From contig NC_133172.1 of NCBI RefSeq assembly GCF_040802235.1, forward strand, positions 24,199,738 to 24,263,737: a DNA stretch of 64,000 nt, given 5' to 3'. Under the pieces are notes generated by a model. The model worked only from the letters and a program-made list of their open reading frames with translations. It was not told where the DNA came from and did not search any database. Numbering within the stretch: the first letter of the stretch is position 1; each line of letters begins with the position of its first letter. This stretch comes from Manis javanica (taxonomy: Eukaryota > Chordata > Mammalia > Pholidota > Manidae). Positions 36,401 to 48,259 of the stretch are shown here, piece by piece. Both the position numbers and the translations under genes were made by a program.

Positions 36401-39177
36401 GCTTGCCTGGGACCAGTGCACAGATGCATCTCAGTATCAACTACCTCCACCCCTAGCACTAACACTGCTTCCCATCCTCCACCCCTCCAATACACAGCAT
36501 CACTATCAAGGAGCAATAAGATTCCTCAGATCCTGTGAACCCATTGCCTGGCTCCCTGCCTATGTTAGACAAGTGCCCAGATGTTACCAACACCCATGCA
36601 GGTGTGCCCTATTTAAGAAAACTCAGCATCTAAAAATCCCAATAGCCAAAACTCATAGGTGGGGCCACTGGCTTGCCCCCTGTAGAAGCCTCCCTTAGGA
36701 TCTGAGTCCTGGGGAACATGCCACTCCTGCCCAAGGTGTGACAAACTCTAAAGGGAGGCCTGCCTATCAGTCAGTCCCAAAATGCCTCAAGGTCACCACT
36801 GTGACTTCACTTTCCACCTGGAGCAACTTGTCTTGGGCTGGTTCCAGCAAGGGTGTTTCAGGAAATACTAAGGAGGTGGAGGACTCCAATGCCCCTCAAA
36901 TGCATGAGGCTGGTCCTTAGACCCTTTGGCCATCGGCATGTCCCAGAAGGAAGGGCAAGGCAGGCACCTCCGGGAGACCAAAGCCTCTAAGAAGGCTCAG
37001 CCTTGGGAAGAGACACAGAGTGCATGCACAGCTGGAAGGACAGATTCCCGGACAGTGATGGGAGCATGGGCTGCAGGATAACTGGTTCGCGTGTCCTTGC
37101 CAGGCCTTGCAAACAAAGCCCCAGGCAGTAGTGTGAGTGCCTGGAAGCAGGTCCAGTAGACCTAACCCTGAAGCCAGACCCCAGGCTTCATTCTGGGAAA
37201 AGGGAACATCCACAGAGAGCAGAGGCATTGATTCAGCCTGAGAACTCCTGACTTCCTCCAGGTGCAGGGGCAACACAGTAGCTGAGGGCAAGGGGCAGAT
37301 CTGCGGTCTTGGCTAAGGGCAACTCCAGAGCCTTGACTGACAGCCCTGCTGGGTAAGCTAACTGCAGTACCATGAGCCTGGCTGGGCAGCAAGCCCCTTC
37401 TCCGAGCAGCCTAGCAAGGTGGGTGGAGGCAGGGCCTGGCCTGACCCTTGACCCAAGAAGCCAGGCTGAAGAGGTTGTTTGAAGGGAACAAATCTGTAAG
37501 GAGTCAGAGATGGGGGACTTCCCAGGCCCATATCTTCCATTTCTGGGGGTCCAGATTCCTCTCAGCACATCCCCTCTAGGCTTCAGTGGCCAGGGGCACT
37601 GATCCTTGACCTCAGGCCAAATGTTCAGCCCATGGCATTTCGCTGGCTTCCCAGCACACCAGCTGCCATCATCCTAAACATCTTGGAGAACAGGGGAGGG
37701 GCCGGCCCTTTAGGAGGAGGTGAAGACCTCCAGGGCTTGCAGTCCTCCACCCATGGCCACAGGCAGATGTGGCCTTAACGAGCTCCATTCTTCTCTCCAG
37801 GACCCCAGGGTTGGGGGTGGCTGCACTGCCACTGTCCCCACCTCAGCTGTCTGCACCCAGCTATCAGGGAAAGCTCTGGAGAGAAAAGTACAGAAGGCTC
37901 CAGGAGCTCCAGTGGCTCCAGGCACATCTGAGCTGCCCCACCACCTCCCTGGCCTCAGCAGAGCCAAACGGCTCCAGAACAGAACACTCAGTGCCTCTCC
38001 TCCTCAGGGCCTTTGCTAATAGGCAGCACTCATTCTTTCTCACAACTGGGGGAAGCTCACCTCTGTGAGTGCTGCACTCTTTTAACCCCTGCCTCCCAAA
38101 GTCACGCTCAGTCCCTGTCCCCATCACAGCACACACCAGGGCCCACAAAGTCCACATAGTGTCTGTCTCCCCAACTAAGGTTGTATGCCCCTGAGTCAGG
38201 ACCTGTGTATCTCACTCCCGGCTGTGTCCCCAGGACCCAGTAGGCAGGAATGTTCGCATGAATGAAGGCCCTCCAATGACTGTTGGCTACTTGGGCTCTT
38301 GGGTCCCTATGGGTAAGCAGAAGCTCTGTCCCAGTCCTGGGGAGCACAAAGGGAGCAGGCTAAGGACTAAGTCAGCAAACCTGCCTAAGCCAGCCTGACC
38401 TGCTGTCTAGGGTCCTTTGCTCTGTGCCCCTTTGGCAGAAACCTGCAGGGAAGGTTGACAGTGCCCAGTGCCAGCTGCAGCCAGTTTACTCTGCTGTCCA
38501 CATGAATGCTGCCCTGGTGCTTCTGCTCCCACTTCACCAGGCAAGGGAGGTTCCAGGGCAGTGGGGCTGTGACCAGGAGGCCAGACGCTAGAGCTGGGCA
38601 CTCCCTGCCCTGGCACCAGTCCTGGGGTAAAGGGATGGGGTTGCCTGGCCTGGGTTTCTGAGAAGGCACCTGATCTGTCTTCAGGAAGTTGCCCCTCACC
38701 CCATGACCTGTCTTGCCCTGAGCCCTCTGCCCAGGCAGAACCAGCTTGGGCCAGTTTGTGTGGCTCAGGGAGGCCAAAGGCTTGCTAAACAACAAGTCAT
38801 TCCTGGAAGGACCTCTGACCCTCCCCACTCCCCACTACCTGTGTGGGAAAGCCCCAGGCGGCCCTGGGTGCCTCACACTCCAGCCCACCCCTCCCAACCT
38901 CTGCCCTCCTGCACAGGCGTTGCTGCCTGTCAACAGCAGGCTGGAGCCTTGCCAGCCCTGGGAGCTGCCCTGACTTGCTGAGTCAGTCGGCACTCCAGAT
39001 GCTCAGGGTTCTGTTTGCATGGGGATGTTTGGGTGCTGGTCAGAGAAGTTAATTCCTCACCCAGGGACTGAAACCCCCATGGTGGGGTTTCAGGCACTAG
39101 GCCATGTGGGCAGGAGGAAGCTTTCCTGGCTCCAAAGTCACCACTTCTAACTGACTGAGCCCTCCTCTCTGCCGCAG

Positions 39178-39735
39178 TGGGCTCTGGTCAAGGCCAGCCA
39201 GGAAATGGGAAAAGACTGGTGCAGAAGCAGATGCAGGAGACTATCTTGAAGGACTGGACTCCGTGCCCTGGTATGCACCAGACATGAGGTTGGTGTTCAA
39301 GCTCCAGCCCAACACACACCCACTCTGAGCAAGGCCAGTCACTGGCACCATCTCTAGGGGCCAGTCAGGGCAGAAGGTCACACGGGAGAGCTTTAAACCT
39401 GGAAGGCCCAGGCAGAGCTGGTTAAGTGGCTCCTGTTTCTTTTATCTGCTATCCATCCATTGAGATACCTCACACCAAGTGTACAGGATATAGGAGCCAG
39501 GCTACAGTCACAGCACCCGGATGGACAGACTGTGTCCTCGGGAACCAGTCAAGGCATGGTGTGAACGTCTGACCCCACTGTGTGCCTGCATTCCCAGGCA
39601 TGCCCAGCATGCTGGACAGTTGTTGACACTTGTCATCCAGCATGTTTTCAGCCCTTGACCAAACTGTGTCTGGAGCAAGAACACACCTGGACTTTGCAAC
39701 CACACAAGTCAATAAACTTTCTTTTTATTATTAAG
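39178..39735 (+). ncRNA. Possible terminal exon of a + strand non-coding transcript
   Basis: A pyrimidine-rich acceptor (CCCTCCTCTCTGCCGCAG, AG at 39,176-39,177) precedes about 550 nt of sequence. This ends with a canonical AATAAA at 39,711-39,716 and a T-rich stretch. No protein of interest is encoded. No upstream exon was identified, so this is only a candidate. Confidence 0.2.
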
Positions 39736-40494
39736 TCAGTCTGGGTATGGTTTCTGTCATTTGCAGTAAATGTTTTCAGTCCTAAGAGAAAACACTGCTT
39801 TCCTAGCCACAGGAAGAAATGAAGACAGGACTGAAAGGCATCAGATGAGGTGAGAAAGGGCCAGAGAACTTGGCAGGTGCCCTAGGCCATGAGGAACTCA
39901 GGCTGCAGTCCCTGGAGCTCATGGGCACCCACAGCATGGCAGGCTCTGGATGAGCCCACATGCTGGGCCTGATAATGCCCAGCAGACCAGGTATGTAGGC
40001 ATCAGCAAGGTAGACAGCCGGCCTTGTTTTCCTGGAGGCCTCCTAGGACTCCCAGTCTTCCCTGGGGGTGTGATTACCTGGGGGCCAGGTGCTGGGGTTC
40101 AAGGTCTCAGAGAAGTGGGCACCTTACTTCAGAACTATCTTCCCTCTGGTCCCTAAAGGTGCTGGGGTTGTCTGACTCAAGAGGTCATCTGGAGTTACAG
40201 CTCATAGGGCTGAGAAACAGGCATTTGGTCCCAAGAGGCTTAAGTGTTTTGGGTTTGATAAATGGGAAGATAATTACCTGAAGTTTAAATTGAAGGATGA
40301 CAATGTCCAGAAAATAGACACTGGGGATCCAGAGAGAAAGAGACATTCCCAGTGCACCCACCACCCATGGAGGAAGATCCTCAGGGGGTGCTAGGCAGCT
40401 TCGGAAACTCTGCCCTATTAGAGGCCTGGGCAATGGAGACTGCTTGTTTGAAGAAATGACTCTGGAAGCCTCCCTCACATCTGCAGACCTGGGG
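39710..40494 (-). other. PLEKHF1: PLEKHF1 3' UTR (inferred)
   Basis: This is sequence downstream of the PLEKHF1 stop on the - strand, up to the candidate poly(A) signal. No open frame of interest. The boundary is inferred from the hexamer alone. Confidence 0.4.
39724..39729 (-). terminator. PLEKHF1: Candidate PLEKHF1 polyadenylation signal (AATAAA on - strand)
   Basis: TTTATT on the + strand reads AATAAA on the - strand, about 770 nt after the PLEKHF1 stop codon, which is a plausible 3' UTR length. A + strand AATAAA lies 13 nt away, making a back-to-back pair. Confidence 0.4.
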
Positions 40495-41334
40495 TCAGCT
40501 GTGGAAGGATGACCAGGTGACCCCTGAGGAATAGAATTCCACGCGGCTGGGCCAGTCGCTGTCCCCGCTGCCCTCCTTGTCCTCGTCTGAGTCATCGTCA
40601 TCTCCACTGGAGGCCCCAAACCCTGCGCCGGCCAGGTGGGCTGGCTGCCCTGGGGACCCCTCACCCCGCTCCTCCTCCTCCTCCTTCCGTTTCTGGGCGG
40701 CCAGATCCCGGTAGCACAGGCTGCACACGCGCAGCGGCTTGGGCGAGAGCCGTGGCAGGAGGAAGCGCTCACGGGAGCACTCTGCACAAACCACGAAGCC
40801 GCATTTGCGGCAGTGGTGGCGCCGGGTGATGGCCGAGAAGCGTGTCTGCGTGCAGCGCATGCAAATGTCCGTGGCTTTGTCGGGGATCCAGGGCGCCGCG
40901 TGCTCAGTGCTGGGCTGGCGACCCGTGGCCCGCAACTGCCGCCGCACACACTCCTCGATGTGACTGATCCACTCCTGGCGCTCCGTAGTGGAAGCGGCCG
41001 ACACCACGAATGACTTCTTGGCTGTCTTGATCATCCAGCGGTTCTTGGCCCACAGGGTCTCGGGCAACGGCTCCAGGGTCACCTCCTCCAGGGGAATGAT
41101 GTGCTGGCTGCGGTACTTGCGCTTGTTGAGTACGATGCTGCCATACACCAGGATGTCGTTGAAGAGGAAGAAGATGCGAGCTTTAGCCTTCTTGCGGCAC
41201 TCTTTGGTCAGCACACCCTCGCCCAGTAGCACCCGGCCTGGCAGGGCGAGTGGCTGCCCTGAGGCCCCGAAGCAGCTCTCCACTGCGGCAATGCGCTGGC
41301 TGTTGATCTCCGTGTTGGCCAGGAAGTCCACCAT
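40495..41334 (-). CDS. PLEKHF1: PLEKHF1 (Phafin1), PH and FYVE domain protein, 279 aa
   Basis: Phafin1 binds phosphoinositides on endosomes and lysosomes and takes part in lysosome-linked apoptosis and autophagy. A PH domain spans about residues 35-131 (LPGRVLLGEGVLTK to the WISHIEECV helix). A FYVE zinc finger follows at about 149-210 with the WIPD start, the RRHHCRKCG basic patch and the RVC motif. All eight zinc ligands are present (C158, C161, C175, C178, C183, C186, C204, C207). The tail has an acidic run (residues 245-254) and ends VTWSSFHS. The whole CDS is one exon. The start MVDFLANTEINS is preceded by GTGAAG (good Kozak), and an acceptor (AG at 41,352-41,353 on the + map) lies 17 nt upstream. 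The 27-codon upstream extension crosses that acceptor and is intronic. The gene is intact, GC-rich, and of the family's usual length. Confidence 0.97.
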   Translation of the reverse strand: MVDFLANTEINSQRIAAVESCFGASGQPLALPGRVLLGEGVLTKECRKKAKARIFFLFNDILVYGSIVLNKRKYRSQHIIPLEEVTLEPLPETLWAKNRWMIKTAKKSFVVSAASTTERQEWISHIEECVRRQLRATGRQPSTEHAAPWIPDKATDICMRCTQTRFSAITRRHHCRKCGFVVCAECSRERFLLPRLSPKPLRVCSLCYRDLAAQKRKEEEEERGEGSPGQPAHLAGAGFGASSGDDDDSDEDKEGSGDSDWPSRVEFYSSGVTWSSFHS

Positions 41335-41351
41335 CTTCACTGGCTGCTCGA
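41335..41351 (-). other. PLEKHF1: PLEKHF1 5' UTR part of the coding exon
   Basis: Seventeen untranslated bases lie between the acceptor (CTCCCACAG on the - strand) and the ATG. They define the splice junction that rules out the longer in-frame start. Confidence 0.75.
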
Positions 41352-41929
41352 CTGTGGGAGGAGTGGCAGACAAGGCATCAGCGTGCCTGGGCATGCCCAG
41401 GGGGTGGGACCTCACTACCCACCCCCCAACTAACTAACCCACCGATCCAGGCAGCCCGCTATTACTACCCTGCTGTGATTCGGTAAGCTCAGACAGCCAT
41501 CCAACCAAAGAAACTTGCTGCCCCAGAAGGCTACTCTTAGTCAAGGAATTGCAGCGAGGTGGAGCAGGATTCCCCTGGAAGGGCGTGTGGAGGCCAGTGG
41601 GGGATGGAAAGGCAGTAGAAAAGAAGTGTGACTGAGCAGGCTGCTACTGGGCACACCAGGGAGCCTCGGAAGACAGAGTAGAACACACCTCAATGTTGTC
41701 CACCGATAGGACAGAGATACTGAGCCCCAACTCCCATCAGGGGCTAGTAGGAACATTACCTACTCTGCACTGGGGCCTGCCACAGGTGGAAAGGTGCAGG
41801 TCCATGTATCGGGACAGTGAGTGCCAGGTCATAGTGTGTCTGCAATCCTAACCCATCATGGACTCCCCCATCTACCAAGCCAAACCATCACAGACCCCCG
41901 CAAGCTGTAAGCCCAGCGGTCACCACCAC

Positions 41930-42066
41930 CATTATCACAGGTACATGTGTTGAGCACTTCCTCCACACTGAGCACAACTATGTCACGGAGTCCTCGCACC
42001 AACTCTAGTAGTTAGAATTCCCCCTGACAGGAGGGAAACTGAGGCTCTGCTAGCAAGTAGGTGGCC
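41930..42066 (+). repeat. MIR SINE
   Basis: 'gtgttgagcacttcctccac', 'gagtcctcgcaccaactcta' and 'gagggaaactgaggctctgc' follow the MIR consensus. Diverged, in the PLEKHF1 intron. Confidence 0.7.
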
Positions 42067-42721
42067 CTAAACTTGCACCCCTGGGGACCATGCTGTACAA
42101 TGCCTTCCTCCAAGGATGGTAAGGCCCAATCCCCCTGTGCCAAGCAACTACACGTTGGTGCCCCCAGATCTCATCTAGGCCCCCCTCTGCTCTGTCCACA
42201 CACGCTCTCTTTTACCCACCAGGCTCATGGCTTTGAAGAACATCCAAACTGCCAATGCCCCAGGTCAAGACTCCCGTCCTGGCTTGTCCACTGAGCTGGA
42301 CATCCACCTGCCACATGATCTCCCACCTGCTTATCTAAGAAGGAAATGAAACCCAACATGCCCAACACAAACCCGGCTCTTCCTTCCAGCTCTTCTTTTC
42401 TGTAATGGAACCACCAATAGTTGTACAAGCCCTAAATTTAGCACTCATCCTTGAACTCCTCTTTTCCGTACCTTCAACATTCAACTCACGAGCAGGTTCC
42501 ATTGTTTTTATTTCTCACACTTAGCCCAAATCTGCCCACTTCTCATAGAATAACTACATCATTGAAATCAACAGCAAGGTGCTACTACATCTTGCCTGAA
42601 ACAGGCTGTTTTGCGCGGGCTGCTTCCTGTGACCAGGATATCAGTTCTCATCTTCTTTAAGAAAAGGGCTTTCTGACAACCCCAGCACTGGCTGCTTCCC
42701 ACCCTGCTCCACCATCAGGAC

Positions 42722-42943
42722 AAGGTTGGCAAAAACTATGGCCTAAAGGTCAAATCTGGCCTACAGCCTGTTTATGAAAATAAAGTTTTATTGGAACACT
42801 GCCATGCTCATTCATTTATAATTGTCTGTGGCTGCTTTCATGCTGCAATGACAGAACTGAAAAGCAGTAGCAGAGACCACAAGGCCACAAAGGCTTAAAT
42901 ATTTACTATCCGGCCCTGCACAGAAAAAGTTTAACGACTTCTT
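42722..42943 (-). mobile_element. hAT-Charlie MITE
   Basis: 'ggcaaaaactatggcctaaa', 'gtttatgaaaataaagtttt', 'attggaacactgccatgctc' and the end 'cacagaaaaagtttaacgac' match a common hAT MITE. Its relatives lie at 46,190-46,292 and, in opposite orientation, at 51,583-51,885. Confidence 0.75.
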
Positions 42944-42944
42944 C

Positions 42945-43190
42945 TCTAGCACATTTACTTATATTTTGTTATAGCACATTACACTATTTTGTTTTTTCCT
43001 CACAAGACTTATCAGAACCTGATATTTCCTTGTCTATCCATTGTTTGCTTGCATATGTTCTCATTTCCTCATTCAATTCTAAACTCCATTAGAGCAGGAA
43101 CCTTTTCTTGTTCAGTGCTGTATCCCCAATGCTTGGCAGTGCCAAGATTACAGTAGGTACTTCATAAGTGGCTAGTGAATGAATGAACCT
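42945..43190 (+). repeat. L2 LINE 3' end
   Basis: 'tatagcacattacactattt', 'aaactccattagagcaggaa', 'gtatccccaatgcttggcag' and 'gctagtgaatgaatgaacct' form the L2 3' terminus in sense orientation. Confidence 0.75.
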
Positions 43191-43849
43191 TTCCAAAGTT
43201 CCCAAGGGCCCACCATACATGACTCAGCTCTTACCTTTGAAGAGGAAGCAGGTGAGAGCTGACCCCATGGCCACCACCACCACATGCACACACATGTACA
43301 GGCACACATGGCATGTCCTGGCCCAGCTGACCACACAAATGGTATTTCTGGGTCACCACACTACAGTTCCATAAGTCAAGCCACTTGTGGGAAACCAGAG
43401 TGGGGCCTAGCATAGGGGATGGGTGCATTGCACAAGAGGGGCGGTTGGCCCCGAGCCACATGCCACTTGCCCCTTTCAGACTACAGGGTACCCTGAGAAG
43501 TGCTGCCCACATCACCTCATGTAAGAAATATTATTTTTAGATTGCTGATCTTGGCTGAATATTGCAAACTAGCTGATAATTGGTGACAGCCCTGGGTCAT
43601 TCTGCTAGGGCCCATCACTGGGTCCCTGCTGTGGATAATCTGGCAACATTCCAGAGGCTACGCCCAGGACCCCTGGGCTGAGTGCTGGCCCTGGGATGGG
43701 CTGGATGAGTCTCCACTGCCACAGAGCATAGCAGAGCAGGAGACACACCAAGAGCAGGGATGTGAGTACCTGCAACAGAGGCAACAGAGATGCCAAAGGG
43801 TGGGGGAAGGGCAAAATGACTGTCCGCCCACACAGTGGAATATGAAACA

Positions 43850-44690
43850 AGTGGGTCCACTCACAATGGAGTATGATTCACAATGTCATGGGTCAACATG
43901 AAGTGACAACAGACATCAAAAGCTGAGTGGGAAAGGCAGCCTGCAGAACAGTGTGTGACACATGGTGTATGTAGTGTTCAAGAACTATATGAATAAAAAT
44001 GGATGTGATGGAACCTCACACCCATAAGGATGGCTACTATCAAAAACACAAAACAGTAAATTACAAGTGTTGGTGAGGACGTGGAGAAGTTGGAACCCTT
44101 GAGCACTGTTGGTAGGAATGTGAATTGCAGCTGATATGGAAAACAGTAAAACAATTAAATACAACTGAACAATCCTACTTTTGGGTATACAGACAAAACA
44201 ATTGAGAGAAAGGCCTCAGAGTGGTATCTGCACACCTATATTCAGAGCAGCATCATTTACAACAGCCAAGAGGTGGAAGCAACCCAACTGTCCACTGATG
44301 GATGAATGGATAAATGAAACCTGATATATACATAAAATGGAATATTATTCAGCCTTAAAAGGAAATTCTGACACATGTTACAATATGGATGAACCTTGAG
44401 GGCATTATGTGAAGTGAAACAAGTCAGTTACAGAAAGGCAAATACCATTTGACTCCTCTAATTAATATGAGTATTAAAAGCAGTCAAATTCAGTGACAGA
44501 AAGTGAAAGGTGGTTGCCAGGGTCTGAGGGTAGGGAGCAGGAGCAGGAGAGTTGTTATTTAATGGGTACAGTTTCAGTTTTGCAAGGTGAAAATAATTCT
44601 GGATTTGTTTCACAACAATGGGAATATACTGATACTACTGAATGGCATACTTAAAAATGGTTAAGACAGTAAAAACATTTTTTAAAAAAG
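43850..44690 (+). mobile_element. L1 3' end, two adjoining fragments
   Basis: A short L1M piece (to about 43,995) precedes a longer sense L1 3' UTR: 'gttggtgaggacgtggagaa', 'aggaatgtgaattgcagctg', 'gcaacccaactgtccactga', 'ggaatattattcagccttaa', 'gatgaaccttgagggcatta', 'ggtggttgccagggtctgag' and 'catacttaaaaatggttaag', with an A-rich end near 44,690. In the PLEKHF1 intron, antisense to the gene. Confidence 0.8.
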
Positions 44691-46189
44691 GATGGACACA
44701 AACCAAAGTCAGTAGAAAGTGTTCCAGGGGAGGACACCTGGGTATAACTAGGAATGGGAGAGGAGGGGTCAAATAGGACTTCACCTTTATTTATAATATT
44801 TTATTTCTTTTAATTAAAAAAGACATCACCAAATGTGATAAAATCCTATCCCAATCAATTGCAGGAAATGGGAACATAAGATTCTTTTTCTTTCTTTTTT
44901 TCTAAATTTAAGATCCTAAAAAGAAAAGAATTACAGGACAGTGTGCAGGCCAAGAGCTCTGAGTGGTACTGGCTGAGGTGGCCGCCCAGCAAGCCTCTCA
45001 GTGGGTGACCCGGCTGGGCCTCCCCTGATTCAGCAGTACCGGGCCAGGGGCCGCAGGAGGTGCCAGGAAACCCGAGGAAGGAACACCACGCATTCCCTCC
45101 AGCACCCCTGCCTGTCAGCCCACCTGGCAGACTGGATGAAAACCCAATCTTGCTGCCACAGACTTAACACATTTGGCAGCTGAACTCTTGCGCTGAGACA
45201 GAAGAAAGCAAATGGCCTCACCCAGCCCTTTGGGGTTCTGCGAGCTCTGGAGGCCAGCTTGCTCAGTTCCACCTCTGGCTAGGTGCTACCCAGGTGGGCG
45301 GCAAGGAGGAAATGGGGAACAGCACTCAGAGAGGGGAGAGCTTCCGGCGGGGAGCTACAACACTGTCTCCCCATCCCTCATGGGGGCACCAAATAGGACT
45401 CCCATGCTGCCCTATCCCAAATCCGTGATTGAGATCTCCTCCAGCCCCTGCTGGCCCCTGGCCAGCTGCTGTGGCAAAAGGAGGCCTAGGAAAGGTGGGG
45501 GAGACACGCGGTGATGGAAGGGGTCTGGGCTCTGAGCTGACCCCACACACTGACTGGGGCATCCAGAAGGTTCTCATGCCACTCTTTTCCATGAGTCTGC
45601 AGCAGGTCCCAGGTTCAGTGAGGGACCAGGCAGACATCCTTCCAACTTCTTCCCCACATCCACCCACCCTCCTCACAGATATAACTTCACACCTTAGTGT
45701 GACAATACCTAGAGGTTTGTCTTGGTAAATACGGCCCTGCAGCAGATGGGTAATCCTCTTTTTAATTGTTCTCACAAGAGAAATGAACCTCCTGCCCTTC
45801 TGACAGGGGAGGAGAGAGCTGAGCCCGACCCCATTCATCTTTGGGCTGGCCAGTCTCAGGACAGCCTCCGGCCATGGGATGACCCAAGCATGGTACCAGG
45901 GTGCTGACAGAGGAAGGACACTCACAAAGGGTCAGCATCTAGGAGCAGGGAAGTGAACAGACCTGCTTTTTCTTGGAGGGTTCGGACGGGCAGCCTGCCC
46001 TGCTGAACACCAGTGATCCCACCACCTGAGCTGGGCTGAAGGTGCTGTGGGTGAGCACTGGGGCCTGGAGAGCCATGCCCTGAGGCTAGGTGGCCAGGGT
46101 TCTGCGCAGGACAGCCAAGGAGTCACACGTGACTTACACCAGGGCCATGTACACATGTGATATATACCAAGTCTGATCCATTGGTGGCT

Positions 46190-46292
46190 TTTCAAAATGC
46201 AGTTTATTGAAACACAGCCACCTGCAACAGAGAATGGCTTACAAAGTCTAAAATACATTTGGCTCTACAGAAAAAGTTTGTTAACCCCCTGA
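46190..46292 (-). mobile_element. hAT-Charlie MITE fragment
   Basis: 'cagtttattgaaacacagcc' and 'acagaaaaagtttgttaacc' are one end of the same element as at 42.7 kb. The other half is deleted. Confidence 0.65.
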
Positions 46293-47209
46293 TCTGTCAA
46301 CTGCATAATGTCCCTACTCAAGGGATGCACCTTACCCAGGGCTGTGTCCTGACAGAACTCTCCTCTCTGCTCCTCCACTGGACACAGCCTTCAGGATTTG
46401 AGAAAAATATCTGGCCCTCCAAGTTGGGAACCTTGGGAAGCCAGAGCTGGGAGGGGCACGCAGGTTCATTCTCCCCTTAGTTACAGGTGGGGACATTTCT
46501 TACCGGAGAGGGAGGTACCTGGCCAAGGTGACAGAGAAAAAGTCAGGATGTTGGCCTACTGGACTATCTCTTGGCTTCTCCTGGGTGTGGTGAGGCTGAT
46601 TTATCACCTGCTCCTCCTTTCTTTCAGCCCCAACCAGGCCCACCCTTATTCCATGTCCTACCATGTGCCAGCCACAGTTCTATTGTGCTAGTCTATTGTG
46701 CAGACAGGGAGCCAGGGACCTTCAGTAACAGACTTCCTGGTGGGACAGCCAGACTAGAAAGTAAATCAACAAGGTAGTTTCTGATCATGAGTGCTAAGAA
46801 AAGGCTGTGCCATGAAGAAAAGGCTGATGTGCTGGGCAGGGTTGGGGTGAGGGTGGTGGATAGGCAAAGCCTGGTGAGAAAGTGACCTTGCACCAACCTG
46901 AGCACTGTGAGGAGCCAGCCATACAAAGGCCTGAAGGAAGAATGGTTTGAGCCTGGGTAACAGCTCAAGGAAAGGCCTGACCACTAGAGGCTGCAGAAGA
47001 AGCAACGAAAGGTAAGAGGTAAAGTCAAACGGGCCAGCCTTGCAGGCCCATAGGCCACCATGAGGAAATGAGTTTTTCTCCAAGTGTACAGAGGGGAGTG
47101 CCATGAACCAAGTGTCCTCTCCTTCCAGAGGGGCTGCCCTTCAGCCTTGTCCAGCCCTGTGCTTACTGGAAGGCCCTCCTCCATGAAAAGAATAGCAATA
47201 AGGAAAAAA

Positions 47210-47400
47210 AACCAGAGGTGCCATTAACAGAGTTTCAACATTTCAGCAGGCTCAACTGTGAGCACATTACAAGTATTATCTCATTTAATCCTCACAAAGT
47301 CCCAGTGGGGAAGGTACCATATGGATCTGTAAAGTCACTGCCCAAGGTGCCAGATGTGTGCTAGGAAGCCCAGCTTCAAAATAACCACGGGCTGCTGACC
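47210..47400 (+). repeat. MIR SINE
   Basis: 'attacaagtattatctcatt', 'taatcctcacaaagtcccag' and 'tcactgcccaaggtgccaga' follow the MIR consensus. Confidence 0.7.
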
Positions 47401-48259
47401 AAAGACAGAATTAGAAATTCTTAAGTTCAGAGGGCAGGGACTTTCTCCAAATACCTCCACTCCCCATCCCTGGCGAGGTCATAGGGTGCCTTGGGATGGC
47501 CTGGGCAGGTCTATTAGCCTGGCTGGGTTGCCTCACCTCCCCATCTTGGCATTCCTGAGGACTGATGTGTGCAGGGATACAAGCCCAAGTAAGAGTCATC
47601 TCTCGGCTTGCAAAGACCCCAGTGGAAATTATGTGCCCAGGCACAACTCAGCACAATGTGGAATTATGTGCCAAGAATGATTACAGCAACGACCCTTCCC
47701 TTCTCCTTGGCTTCTGACCCTCTGGGTGGTGTGTTAACAGCTGTGTTCAAATTCCAGGTAGAATACTTCCCTTGGGCTATGGAGATCAAGTTTCAGAGTG
47801 TCTCTGCATCTCCATTTTCCCACCTGCAAAGGGGGCTGATGACACCTGTCCCTTGCATAGCTCTTCAGGTGTTTAGGGAAAGGGAGGGAGATTCCAGATG
47901 GAGAAGGAACAGCCATCTCTTTCCCTGGACCTGCCTCAGTTACTTTCTCTGTGAAATGACAGTGTAAGCCTGGCCCTGTTAGCTTTGACAACTCCCACCA
48001 AAAGTCACAAACTCAAAAGCTTCAAGGTCCAGGTGGTTCCTAAATGAGAGAGGCCAAGGAGTACCAAGGCCCTCTGGTAAGTGCTGTCACTTTCTCTCAC
48101 CTCCCTGCAACCTGGGGCAGTTGTCCCAGACCACTTCTCCAGATCCTTGTTAGACGGGGACCCAGGAGCCCAGTCAGAGCTCCCCGAAATATCACTGGAC
48201 AATGAGCACGCTGAGACCCCCTGCAGCCCCAGGATCAGGGCCACCCGTGTCTCCGTGTC

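Larger units (their letters stand above)
32561..39177. other. GC-richer intergenic sequence, no gene recognised
   Basis: Between the two convergent genes. Only L2 fragments (near 36,150-36,400) and two alternating purine-pyrimidine tracts stand out. The longest open frame here (35,474-36,250, - strand) has no recognisable domain or splice context. Confidence 0.4.

Noticed and set aside
40185-41013. Other long frames across the PLEKHF1 coding exon (254 codons on -, 125-149 codons on +)
   Set aside because: These are shadows of the real reading frame in a GC-rich exon; they carry no domain.
41335-41415. In-frame 27-codon N-terminal extension of PLEKHF1
   Set aside because: It crosses a good splice acceptor 17 nt before the known ATG, and the extension matches nothing in the family. 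The 279-residue form equals the usual length.
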